Origin: Achromobacter aegrifaciens
Lineage (GTDB): Bacteria; Pseudomonadota; Gammaproteobacteria; Burkholderiales; Burkholderiaceae_B
Assembly (NCBI RefSeq): GCF_902859735.1
Contig: NZ_CADIJY010000001.1
Location: 620,001 to 684,000 of the forward strand
Length of the DNA stretch: 64,000 bases
Direction of reading: 5' to 3'
Of the stretch, positions 26,602-34,654 are shown piece by piece (within the stretch, counting starts at the first letter, position 1; each line of letters begins with the position of its first letter). Made by a program: the position numbers and the translations under genes. The notes below the pieces were generated by a model that did not search any database, was not told the origin of the DNA, and saw only the letters and a list, made by a program, of their open reading frames with translations.

Positions 26602-27342
26602 TCAATATTCCCGGAACAGCCGGCCATAGCCGTCCATCCGGTCGTGGACCCCCGCCAGCCGCAGGCAATGCCACATGCTGGCCTGATTGCTGCCGATCAC
26701 GGGCTTGCCCAGCCTGTCTTCCAGACGTCCGAGGATGGCGGTGGAGCGCAGCGCGCCGCAGCTGATGAAGACGGCGTCGGCATCGGGCCGGTCCACGGCA
26801 CAGGCGAATTCGTACAGATAGTCGGGCGAGACCCGGTTCATGGTTTCGTCGTCGGGCAGGGCCAGGCCCTGCAGCGAGACGACTTCGTGGCCGATGCTTT
26901 CGAAGTAAGCGCGCTCCAGTTCGTTGACGGCATCGTCATAGGCGGTGGCAACCGCCAGGCGGCGCGCGCCGACCGCGTCCAGCGCCTGCGTGACGCCGTC
27001 CAGCAGCGTGGCCACGGCCGCGCCGGGGCGGGCCTGCGCGAGCAGCGCTCGTACCTTGTCGTTGCCGATCACGAAGCTGCCCGCGGTGCAGTTGTAGCAG
27101 ACCACGTCGATATCGCGACGCCCTGGCGCCAGGCCGTCCAGGGCCTGAAGCAGTCCGCCCTCCATGCCGGCCAGGCTTTGCACGGTGCAGGCCGTTGCCA
27201 TGGGCACGCGGGCAAAGCTCAGGCCCACGCCGTCGGGAGCCATGGCGTGCATTTCGCCCTCGGTCAGGCCGGCATTGGCCACGCACAGGAAAGCCAGGCG
27301 GGCCCGGGGGTAGGGGCCGGCGTCGTAGCGGACGGGATTCAT
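26602..27342 (-). CDS. Asp/Glu racemase-superfamily protein (arylmalonate decarboxylase/maleate isomerase-like, EutA-like)
   Basis: 246 residues from ATG 27342, overlapping the ATPase stop (ATGA). Two cysteines typical of this superfamily are present: the first in VCYNCTAGSF (Cys82/Cys85 region) and the second in FISCGALRS (Cys195). C-terminal GKPVIGSNQASMWHCLRLAG matches the maleate isomerase/arylmalonate decarboxylase branch. It may isomerise or decarboxylate a substituted dicarboxylate. Being in an operon with an ectoine-hydrolase-like M24 protein recalls EutA of ectoine utilisation. Confidence 0.85.
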   Translation of the reverse strand: MNPVRYDAGPYPRARLAFLCVANAGLTEGEMHAMAPDGVGLSFARVPMATACTVQSLAGMEGGLLQALDGLAPGRRDIDVVCYNCTAGSFVIGNDKVRALLAQARPGAAVATLLDGVTQALDAVGARRLAVATAYDDAVNELERAYFESIGHEVVSLQGLALPDDETMNRVSPDYLYEFACAVDRPDADAVFISCGALRSTAILGRLEDRLGKPVIGSNQASMWHCLRLAGVHDRMDGYGRLFREY

Positions 27343-28142
27343 TCCGTCATCCCCGCGGCGTCGAAGCACTCGCGTATGACCGTGGCCGCCTTGACGAAGT
27401 TGGGGTGCCCGACCATGGCGTAGTTGCGCGGACGCGGCAGATCGATGTCGACGGTCAGCGCCACGCGGCCCGGCCGCTTGCTCATCACCACCACGCGGTC
27501 GGACAGGAACACCGCTTCGGAGATGCTGTGGGTAATGAACATGACGGTCTTCTTGCTTTCCAGCCATACCCGTTGCAGCTCCAGGTTCATGGCTTCGCGC
27601 GTCATCGCGTCCAGGGCGCCGAAGGGTTCGTCCATCAGCAGGATGTCGGGGTCGTGGATCAGCGCGCGGCACAGCGCCACGCGTTGCTGCATGCCGCCGG
27701 ACAATTGGTGCGGCAGGCATTTTTCAAAACCTTCCAGTCCGCTCAGCTTGATCAGTTCTCGCAGCCGGGCCTCATGACGCGCCGCGGGCAGTTTGCGCAT
27801 CTCCAGCTGCAGCGAGATGTTCCCGACGACGTCGCGCCATGGCAGGAGCGCCGCACGCTGGAACACGATCCCCACGTTGGCGCCCGGCTCGGTCACGCGC
27901 TCGCCAAGCACGCGGATCTCGCCGGCGGTGGGCGGCGTCAGGCCGGCGACCGCCCGCATCAAGGTGCTCTTGCCGCAGCCGGAGGGGCCGAGCACGGAGA
28001 GGAACTGGCCTTCGGGTATGGCAAGGTCGATGCCGTCGACCGCGACATAGGAGCCAAAGCGCTGGACCATGCCGCGGATGTCGATCGCGGTATCGGGCGC
28101 GCCCGCTGCGGGAGCGAGCGTCAAGGCTGCGTGCTGTGCCAT
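27339..28142 (-). CDS. ABC transporter ATP-binding protein (SsuB/TauB/NrtD type)
   Basis: 267 residues from ATG 28142, two bases after the receptor stop. Walker A is GPSGCGKST (52-60), the signature LSGGMQQRVALCRAL, and Walker B ILLMDEPFGALDAMTRE, the DAMTRE form being typical of nitrate/sulfonate/taurine-type importers. It energises the adjacent permease. Its C-terminal MTE overlaps the racemase start. Confidence 0.93.
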   Translation of the reverse strand: MAQHAALTLAPAAGAPDTAIDIRGMVQRFGSYVAVDGIDLAIPEGQFLSVLGPSGCGKSTLMRAVAGLTPPTAGEIRVLGERVTEPGANVGIVFQRAALLPWRDVVGNISLQLEMRKLPAARHEARLRELIKLSGLEGFEKCLPHQLSGGMQQRVALCRALIHDPDILLMDEPFGALDAMTREAMNLELQRVWLESKKTVMFITHSISEAVFLSDRVVVMSKRPGRVALTVDIDLPRPRNYAMVGHPNFVKAATVIRECFDAAGMTE

Positions 28143-28144
28143 AT

Positions 28145-29122
28145 CTAGTCCCTGTTGTAGTCGTTGGTGTAGAGCGTGCTGGTCGGGACCGGGCTGGCGA
28201 TCTGATTCGATTGCACGAACTGGTCGACCATGGCCTGCCAGTCCTTCTCCGCAGAGACGCCGAAAGGCAATCCCTTGGTGTTGGGCGTGCCGGCGGCCTG
28301 CAGCGAAAGCTGCAGCTGGCGCACCAGTTGCTCGCGATTGCGCGCCTGTTCCGGACGTTGGCGCACCAGGGCGTCGACCGAGGCGGCCGGGTCGGCCAGG
28401 GCCGCCTCGTAGGCCTTGCGCGTGGCGCGCAGGAAGCGCCGAGCCGTTTCGGGATTGGCCTCCAGCCATTTGGTATTGGCCGCCAGCCCGCCTTCCAGCG
28501 CGTTGACGCCGAAGTCGGCATAGAAAAAGTAATGCACCTTTGCGCCCTGCGCTTCCAGCGGCGGGATATGGAAGTAGGTCACGCCGGTGATGGCGTCGGC
28601 GCGGCGTTGCAGGAACAGGGCGGTCTTGGTGCCCACGGCGGGCGCGATGACATTGATCTTCTTCTGGTCCACGCCGTTCAGCGCGGCCAGCACCGGGAAC
28701 ATCTGCGCCGTCGACTCGGATGCGCTCATGCCCAGCACCTTGCCTTCCAGGTCCTTGGGCGCGCGCACCGGGGCGTCCGCGTGGCTGATGATGACCATGG
28801 GCGAGCGCTGGTGCACCGCGAAGACGGCCTTCAGCGGCATGCCTGCGGCGACGCCCTTGAGCATGGTGCCGTAGTCCATGAAGCCGATGGGATCGATGCC
28901 CTGCGCCACCAGTTTTGCGGTGTTGCTGGAGCCGCTGCCTTCGCCGATGCTCAGGTCTAGGCCTTCGGCCTTGTAGAGGCCTTTGTCTATGCCGTAGTAC
29001 AGCGGCGCGTGCGTACCGTAGATGCTGTAGTCCAGGCGCAGGCTCAGTTTTTCCTGAGCGCCAGCCGCGCCTGCGGCCAGCAGGCAAGCCAGGGTCCAGC
29101 CAAGTCGAGTCGTGAATTTCAT
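28145..29122 (-). CDS. ABC transporter substrate-binding protein (NMT1/SsuA-like)
   Basis: 325 residues. The signal peptide is MKFTTRLGWTLACLLAAGAA with cleavage near GAQ. The mature start LSLRLDYSIYGTHAPLYYGI followed by DKGLYKAEGLDLSIGEGSGS is the NMT1/THI5-like pattern used for sulfonates, pyrimidine precursors and similar small N- or S-compounds. It sits between permease and ATPase genes, 23 and 2 bp apart. Ligand not readable. Confidence 0.92.
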   Translation of the reverse strand: MKFTTRLGWTLACLLAAGAAGAQEKLSLRLDYSIYGTHAPLYYGIDKGLYKAEGLDLSIGEGSGSSNTAKLVAQGIDPIGFMDYGTMLKGVAAGMPLKAVFAVHQRSPMVIISHADAPVRAPKDLEGKVLGMSASESTAQMFPVLAALNGVDQKKINVIAPAVGTKTALFLQRRADAITGVTYFHIPPLEAQGAKVHYFFYADFGVNALEGGLAANTKWLEANPETARRFLRATRKAYEAALADPAASVDALVRQRPEQARNREQLVRQLQLSLQAAGTPNTKGLPFGVSAEKDWQAMVDQFVQSNQIASPVPTSTLYTNDYNRD

Positions 29123-29145
29123 GATGGAGTCTCCGGAGGGCGGGG

Positions 29146-29916
29146 TCAGACAGAGGGCAGGGCGTCGCTGCGCACGCTGATGTGCCAGGGAATCAGGAAT
29201 CGTTCGGAAAACTCGACCAGGTAGTAGAAGACCAGGCCGATGAGCATGAGCGCGACCAGCACCGCGAACAGCAACGTCGTGTCTAGGTTGGCGTTGGCGG
29301 ACAGCAGCACGTAGCCCAGGCCGCTTTCGGCGCCCACCCATTCCCCCACCACCGCGCCGACCGTGGCGAAAGCAATGGCGACCTTCAGGCCGGAGAAGAT
29401 CTGCGGCAACGCATACGGCAGCCGGATGCGCAGAAAGGTCCGCAGGGCGCCCGCCCGCATCGAGCGGGCCAGGTCGTTGAGGTCCGCGTCCACGGAACGC
29501 ATGCCCGCCACCGTGCTGACCACGATGGGGAAGAAGGCCACCGAGAATGCGATCAGGATCTTGGGAAACAGGCCCAGGCCGAACCAGATGATGATGAGCG
29601 GCGCGACCGCTACCTTGGGAAACGCCTGCGACACCACCAGCAGCGGCATGATGGCGCGCTCCAGCGGACGCGACCACACCAGCAGGATGCCCAGCGGTAT
29701 GCCGACGGCGATGCTCAGCAGGAAGCCGCCCAGCGTCTCGACGGACGTGACCCAGGAGTGATGTCCCAGGAACGCCGAGTCGGTCCACAGCCGTTCGAGC
29801 ACGCTTAGCGGCGGCGGCAACAGGTAGGCTGGCAGGCCGAACAGCGGTATCGCGAAATGCCACAGAAGCAGCACTCCCATGACCGCGATGGTTGGATACA
29901 TCCAGTTCTTCAACAC
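29146..29916 (-). CDS. ABC transporter permease (SsuC/TauC type)
   Basis: 256 residues starting MLKNWMYPTIAVMGVLLLWH. About six hydrophobic helices and the EAA-type loop (MRAGALRTFLRIRLPYALPQ) are present. It forms the membrane channel of the importer. It lies 39 bp after the M24 gene and 23 bp before the receptor, in the same direction. Confidence 0.93.
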   Translation of the reverse strand: MLKNWMYPTIAVMGVLLLWHFAIPLFGLPAYLLPPPLSVLERLWTDSAFLGHHSWVTSVETLGGFLLSIAVGIPLGILLVWSRPLERAIMPLLVVSQAFPKVAVAPLIIIWFGLGLFPKILIAFSVAFFPIVVSTVAGMRSVDADLNDLARSMRAGALRTFLRIRLPYALPQIFSGLKVAIAFATVGAVVGEWVGAESGLGYVLLSANANLDTTLLFAVLVALMLIGLVFYYLVEFSERFLIPWHISVRSDALPSV

Positions 29917-29955
29917 GGCAATTCCCCTTGTATGTTGTTGGAGCCGGTCTTGTTG

Positions 29956-31116
29956 TCAGACGTCGATTTCGATCAGCTCGCGCGGATAGCGGGTGAGCAC
30001 TTCGCAGCCGTCCTCGGAGACGGCCACGCTTTCGCTGGCCATGAAGCCGCCTTCGGGCATGAAGAGGGAAGGCACCAGGTGAAAGGTCATGCCGGGCTCA
30101 AGCACCGTGGGGTCGTCCGGACGCAGCGCGAGGAAGCGGCCCTCGGCCCAGTTGGGCGGAAAGCCGATGCCTATGCCGTAGGCCGTGCGGTGATCGAAGT
30201 AATGCCCCAGCCCGGCCCGTTCGAAGACCGCGCGGCAGGCCTGGTCCACCTGGGCGGAGGTGACGCCGGGGCGGATGGCGTCGATGGCGGCGTCCAGCGC
30301 GGCGATGACGGTGCCGGCCAGGAAGCGCTGCCGCTCGGTGGCGCGCCCGACCACGCAATTGCGGGAGATCATGGCGTGATAGCGGTTGATGTTGGCCGCG
30401 GCCTCCAGGAACACCAGGTCGCCCCGCTTGAGCTCCCGGCGCTGCCAGGTGGTGAAGCAGACGCCGCTGGCGCGCCCCACGGCCACCAGCGGCACGCGGG
30501 TGTACTCGCTGCCGGCCTTGGTGGCGCCGTGCAGCATGGCGGCGGCGAGATCGTTTTCGGTGGCGCCGACTGCGATCGCGCGCACTGCGGCGTCGATGCC
30601 GGCGACCGCCGCGTCCGCGGCCTGGCGCATGAAGCCCAGCTGCGCCGGGGTCTTGATCTTGCGCGCCTCTTCCATCGGGCCTTGCCAGTCGGCCAGCCGT
30701 GGGCCCAGGCGGGCTTGCAGCTGCTTGTAGGCGGCCACGCTGAGGTAGCCAGAAGCCGTTTCCAGGCCAATGAGGCCGCTGGGCAGGATGTCCTTCAGGT
30801 AGCTCGCCAATACATCGACCGGGTCGCTGATGTCATCGATGGCGACAAAGCGTGCGATGTTGCGGTTGCCGGTCGCCACGGCGTGGTTGACCTGGCGCGA
30901 GACCATGGCGATGCCGCCGTCGGGCGAGACCACCAGGCACTGGAAGGTGAAGTAGCCAATGGAACGGTAGCCGGTCAGCCAGTAGATATTCTCGGGGTCG
31001 AACAGGATGGCGGCTGACAGGCCCTGAGCCTGGATGTCCCGTGCCAGCAGCGAGAGGTTCGCGGCATAGGTTTCCGGGCCGAACGGCAATTCCATGGTTG
31101 CGTAGTTTTCCGACAC
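29956..31116 (-). CDS. M24-family creatinase-fold hydrolase (ectoine hydrolase DoeA-like)
   Basis: 386 residues in two domains. The C-terminal pita-bread domain has FLEAAANINRYHAMISR where true metallopeptidases have the paired Asp ligands, and GIGIGFPPNWAEGRFLALRP, LEPGMTFHLVPSL. These substitutions are those of creatinase and ectoine hydrolase rather than Xaa-Pro peptidase. The N-domain LTGYRSIGYFTFQCLVVSPD also fits. It probably opens a cyclic amidine, lactam or imide without metal. First gene of the operon and divergent from lysR 31221. Substrate not proven. Confidence 0.87.
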   Translation of the reverse strand: MSENYATMELPFGPETYAANLSLLARDIQAQGLSAAILFDPENIYWLTGYRSIGYFTFQCLVVSPDGGIAMVSRQVNHAVATGNRNIARFVAIDDISDPVDVLASYLKDILPSGLIGLETASGYLSVAAYKQLQARLGPRLADWQGPMEEARKIKTPAQLGFMRQAADAAVAGIDAAVRAIAVGATENDLAAAMLHGATKAGSEYTRVPLVAVGRASGVCFTTWQRRELKRGDLVFLEAAANINRYHAMISRNCVVGRATERQRFLAGTVIAALDAAIDAIRPGVTSAQVDQACRAVFERAGLGHYFDHRTAYGIGIGFPPNWAEGRFLALRPDDPTVLEPGMTFHLVPSLFMPEGGFMASESVAVSEDGCEVLTRYPRELIEIDV

Positions 31117-31193
31117 GATGGGTCCTGGGTGAAAGTCGAGCGTTCATCCTAGGAACAATCTGCATAACTGCCTAATACCAATAATTGCCATCC

Positions 31194-31213
31194 CTATAGC
31201 TAAATAGTTATAG
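31194..31213. promoter_or_regulatory. candidate LysR-type operator
   Basis: The imperfect palindrome CTATAGCTAAATAGTTATAG lies 7 bp before the lysR ATG (31221) and about 80 bp before the divergent M24 gene. Outer CTATA/TATAG arms and inner CTA/TAG arms match. AT-rich in a GC-rich background; probable autoregulatory site. Confidence 0.5.
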
Positions 31214-31220
31214 TCGGCGC

Positions 31221-32111
31221 ATGAACGTGCGAGAGATAGAAATCTTCAGGGCGGTGATGCGCGAAGGCTCGGTATCCCGGGCAGCGCAGGTGCTGCTGAT
31301 TTCACAGCCTGCCGCCAGCAAGTACATCGCCCAGTTGGAGCGCCGCGTGGGCGTGGCGCTGTTCGTGCGCAAGGGCGGGCGTCTGTTGCCCACGCCCGAA
31401 GGCAGGGCGCTTTATGGCCAGGTCGACCGGCTGTTCTCCGGCCTTTCGCAACTGGATAGCTTCATCAAGGACCTGGGCAGCGAAAAGCAAGGCCACCTGA
31501 CCGTCGCGTCCTTGCCCTTGCTGTCCTTGACCGTCATGCCGGACGTGCTGGCCAGTTTCATGGCGGACCGGCCCAACATCTCCGTGGCTTTGCAGACGCG
31601 CAGTTCGGCGCGCATCGTCGAATGGGTGGCGGCGCGCCAGGTGGATATGGGGGTGTGCTTCTACGGGGGGCAGCATCCGGGCGTGGTAGCCGAGCCGCTG
31701 GTGAGCCTGCAGCTATATTGCGCCATTCCTCCCGGCGACCCGCTGGAAAAGTTCGACACCATCCGTGTGGAACAACTGGCCGGCCGCGACCTCATCATCT
31801 ACGACAACCTGGACCACACCCGCTTCTGGCTGGAAGCGCTGCTGGAGCAGCAGAAGGTCTACGCGCGGCGTCGCGTGCAGGTGTTCTGGACCTCGGTGGC
31901 GATGGAACTGGTGATGCGCGGCGTGGGCATCGCGCTGGTAGACCGGCTGACCGCCGCGCGCATCCCGGGCGGGCTGGATCAGCTGCGGCCGCTGGAGCCG
32001 GGCGCCTCGTTTGATCTCAGCCTGGTATGGCCAGAGCATTGGCCGTCGTCGGTCATCGCGCTTTCATTCGCTGACGCGTTGCGCGAGCATCTGCGCGACC
32101 ACGCAACCTAG
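31221..32111 (+). CDS. LysR-family transcriptional regulator (OccR/NocR-like)
   Basis: 296 residues. The winged HTH is MNVREIEIFRAVMREGSVSR plus AAQVLLISQPAASKYIAQLE, and this wording is close to the opine-catabolism regulators OccR/NocR. The effector domain follows. It is transcribed away from the M24-ABC-racemase-Lrp operon with 104 bp between starts, so that operon is its likely target. Convergent with the tRNA-Cys-like gene downstream. Confidence 0.92.
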   Translation: MNVREIEIFRAVMREGSVSRAAQVLLISQPAASKYIAQLERRVGVALFVRKGGRLLPTPEGRALYGQVDRLFSGLSQLDSFIKDLGSEKQGHLTVASLPLLSLTVMPDVLASFMADRPNISVALQTRSSARIVEWVAARQVDMGVCFYGGQHPGVVAEPLVSLQLYCAIPPGDPLEKFDTIRVEQLAGRDLIIYDNLDHTRFWLEALLEQQKVYARRRVQVFWTSVAMELVMRGVGIALVDRLTAARIPGGLDQLRPLEPGASFDLSLVWPEHWPSSVIALSFADALREHLRDHAT

Positions 32112-32137
32112 CGCACCGCGCCCGCGGCCAGGAAAAC

Positions 32138-32212
32138 TGGAGGCGCGGGCTGGAATCGAACCAACCTTCGCGGATTTGCAATCCTGCTGCATAGCCACTC
32201 TGCCACCGCGCC
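32138..32212 (-). tRNA. tRNA-Cys (GCA)-like, with one extra base in the anticodon stem
   Basis: On the minus strand the acceptor GGCGCGG (5' end 32212) pairs with CCGCGCC, followed by U and an encoded CCA (32140-32138). The T-arm is GTTGG-TTCGATT-CCAGC. The anticodon loop TTGCAAA gives anticodon GCA. The anticodon stem reads GCAGGA on the 5' side against TCCGC on the 3' side: GC/GC and GGA/TCC pair, leaving an A bulged. E. coli tRNA-Cys has a five-base GCGGA there. Total 75 nt with CCA instead of the usual 74. It could be a functional variant or a decayed second copy. No other tRNA is adjacent. Confidence 0.78.
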
Positions 32213-32220
32213 GTTTATTT

Positions 32221-32240
32221 TGTCCTAGGACAGATATAAT
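32221..32240 (+). promoter_or_regulatory. palindromic operator TGTCCTAGGACA overlapping a consensus -10
   Basis: TGTCCTAGGACA (32221-32232) is a perfect 12-bp palindrome, followed two bases later by a consensus -10 TATAAT (32235-32240) facing the decarboxylase gene at 32295. The -35 is weak. Degenerate or split versions occur at 34641-34652 and 36837-36872. The MocR regulator at 34655 is the nearest candidate protein; this link is inferred. Confidence 0.65.
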
Positions 32241-32294
32241 TATGTTCGAGTACAAACTAAAGCGCAAGCGGCAACCCATAGACAGAGGACAGCA

Positions 32295-34559
32295 ATGCAG
32301 TTCCAGTTTCCCATCGTCATCATCGACGAGGACTTCCGCTCGGAAAACACGTCCGGCCTGAGCATCCGGGTATTGGCCGAGGCCATCAAGGCCGAAGGCT
32401 TCGATGTGCTGGGAACGACCAGCTACGGCGATCTCAGCCTGTTCGCGCAGCAGCAAAGCCGCGCCAGCGCCTTTATCCTGTCCATCGACGACGAGGAACT
32501 CGCGCACGGCGAGGGCGTCGCGCCCGCGCTGCTGGCATTGCGGGAATTCATCAGTGAAGTTCGGCGGCGCAATGCCGACGTGCCGATCTATGTGTACGGC
32601 GAAACCAAGACCGCGCGGCACATTCCGAACGACATCCTGCGCGAACTCCAGGGTGTTATCCATATGTACGAGGACACGCCCGAATTCGTGGCGCGACACT
32701 TGATCCGCGAGGCCCGGGCCTATCTGGAGGGCGTCAAGCCGCCGTTCCTGAAGGCGTTGCTGGACTACGCCGAGGACGGATCCTATTCCTGGCACTGCCC
32801 GGGCCATTCGGGCGGCGTGGCGTTCCTGAAGAGTCCCGTGGGTCAGATGTTCCATCAGTTCTTCGGCGAGAACATGTTGCGCGCGGACGTCTGCAACGCT
32901 GTGGAGGAACTGGGGCAGCTGCTGGATCACAACGGCGCCATCGGCGCGAGCGAGCGCAACGCCGCGCGCATTTTCAATGCGGACCACTGCTATTTCGTGA
33001 CGAACGGGACCAGTACCAGCAACAAGATCGTGTGGCACCACATGGTGGCGCCGGGCGATGTGGTGCTGGTGGACCGCAACTGCCACAAGTCCATCCTGCA
33101 CAGCATCGTCATGACGGGAGCGATACCCGTCTTTCTACGCCCGACACGCAACCATTTCGGCATCATCGGCCCGATTCCGCGCAGCGAGTTCGATATCCAG
33201 GCCATCCGGGAGAAGATCCGCGCCCATCCGCTGCTCAAGCACCTGGACGCTGACGAGGTCCGCCCGCGGGTGATGGCGCTGACGCAGTCGACCTACGACG
33301 GCATCATCTACCAGACCGAGGAGATCAAGACGGCCCTGGACGGCTACGTGGACGCCTTGCACTTTGACGAGGCCTGGATGCCGCACGCGGTGTTCCACCC
33401 GTTCTATGGCGCCTACCACTGCATGGGCAAGCAGCGCGCGCGGCCCAGGGAATCGCTGGTTTTCTCCACGCAATCGACGCACAAGCTGCTGGCCGGAATC
33501 AGCCAGGCCAGCCACGTGCTGGCGCAGGACTCCATGACTCGGCGGCTGGACCGGCATCTCTTCAACGAAGCCTATCTGATGCACACCAGTACCAGTCCCC
33601 AGTACGCCATCATCGCCAGCTGCGACGTGGCCGCGGCCATGATGGAGCCGCCCGGCGGCACGGTGCTGGTGGAGGAGAGCATCGCCGAGGCCCTGGACTT
33701 CCGGCGCGCGATGAAGGAGGTCGGCACGCATTTCGCCGATGGCGACTGGTGGTTCAAGGTCTGGGGACCGGAGACGCTGGCGCCAGAGGGCATAGGCTCG
33801 CCCGAGGACTGGATCATCCGCGGCGGCGACGGCGAGTCGTCCTGGCACGGATTCGGGGCGCTGGCGGACGGTTTCAACATGCTGGATCCGATCAAGTCCA
33901 CCATCGTGACGCCAGGGCTGGATCTGGACGGCAACTTCGCGGACAGCGGCATTCCGGCCTCCATCGTCACCAAGTTCCTGGCGGAGCATGGCGTGATCGT
34001 GGAGAAGACCGGGCTGTACAGCTTCTTCATCATGTTCACGATAGGGATCACCAAGGGCCGCTGGAGTTCGCTCTTGACCGCGTTGCAGCAGTTCAAGGAC
34101 GACTACGAACGCAACCAGCCCATGTGGCGGATCCTGCCGGAGTTCTGCCGCAAGCATCCTCGCTACGAGAACATGGGCTTGCGCGACCTGTGCCAGCATG
34201 TCCATGCGACCTATGCCAGGCATGACATCGCCCGGCTGACCACGGACATGTACCTGACTGACGTCACCCCCGCGATGAAGCCCTGCGATGCCTATGCCTG
34301 CATCGCCCAACGCCGCACCGAGAGGGTGGAGATCGACCATCTGGAAGGCCGCATCACCACCAGCCTGATCACGCCCTATCCCCCGGGCATACCGTTGCTG
34401 GTCCCGGGCGAGGCGTTCAACCGGACCATCGTCGATTACCTGAAGTTCTCGCGCGAGCTGAACCGCGAGTGTCCCGGGTTCGGCACGGACATCCATGGCT
34501 TCGTGGAGCTGCGCGACGCGGACGGAAACCTGCGCTACTACGTGGATTGCGTGCGGTAA
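32295..34559 (+). CDS. Orn/Lys/Arg decarboxylase, fold type I PLP enzyme
   Basis: 754 residues with a GAGGACAGC ribosome site. The N-terminal receiver-like wing domain (1-130, starting FQFPIVIIDEDFRSENTSGL), PLP core and C-terminal domain match the large inducible amino-acid decarboxylases (AdiA/CadA/SpeF group). HFDEAW at about 357-362 holds the PLP Asp and the Schiff-base lysine is Lys397 in STQSTHKLLAG. It decarboxylates arginine, lysine or ornithine; the sequence read by eye does not settle which. It has its own operator-overlapped promoter and precedes the MocR gene by 95 bp. Confidence 0.93.
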   Translation: MQFQFPIVIIDEDFRSENTSGLSIRVLAEAIKAEGFDVLGTTSYGDLSLFAQQQSRASAFILSIDDEELAHGEGVAPALLALREFISEVRRRNADVPIYVYGETKTARHIPNDILRELQGVIHMYEDTPEFVARHLIREARAYLEGVKPPFLKALLDYAEDGSYSWHCPGHSGGVAFLKSPVGQMFHQFFGENMLRADVCNAVEELGQLLDHNGAIGASERNAARIFNADHCYFVTNGTSTSNKIVWHHMVAPGDVVLVDRNCHKSILHSIVMTGAIPVFLRPTRNHFGIIGPIPRSEFDIQAIREKIRAHPLLKHLDADEVRPRVMALTQSTYDGIIYQTEEIKTALDGYVDALHFDEAWMPHAVFHPFYGAYHCMGKQRARPRESLVFSTQSTHKLLAGISQASHVLAQDSMTRRLDRHLFNEAYLMHTSTSPQYAIIASCDVAAAMMEPPGGTVLVEESIAEALDFRRAMKEVGTHFADGDWWFKVWGPETLAPEGIGSPEDWIIRGGDGESSWHGFGALADGFNMLDPIKSTIVTPGLDLDGNFADSGIPASIVTKFLAEHGVIVEKTGLYSFFIMFTIGITKGRWSSLLTALQQFKDDYERNQPMWRILPEFCRKHPRYENMGLRDLCQHVHATYARHDIARLTTDMYLTDVTPAMKPCDAYACIAQRRTERVEIDHLEGRITTSLITPYPPGIPLLVPGEAFNRTIVDYLKFSRELNRECPGFGTDIHGFVELRDADGNLRYYVDCVR

Positions 34560-34640
34560 GCCCGCTTTATGCGGACTGGAAATCCATGTCAAACTTACGC
34601 CGGGAGTCGGCGCGGCCGCTGCCCATGCCAGGAACGGAAT

Positions 34641-34652
34641 TGTCTTAGGACG
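34641..34652. promoter_or_regulatory. degenerate copy of the TGTCCTAGGACA motif at the mocR start
   Basis: TGTCTTAGGACG matches 10 of 12 positions of the decarboxylase operator and ends 2 bp before the mocR ATG at 34655. Its position over the initiation region suggests autoregulation. Confidence 0.5.
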
Positions 34653-34654
34653 CT

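Noticed and set aside
32138-32212. Extra base as an intron or different isotype
   Set aside because: Shifting the loop to read TGC (Ala) destroys stem pairing; GCA with a bulge is the better fold.
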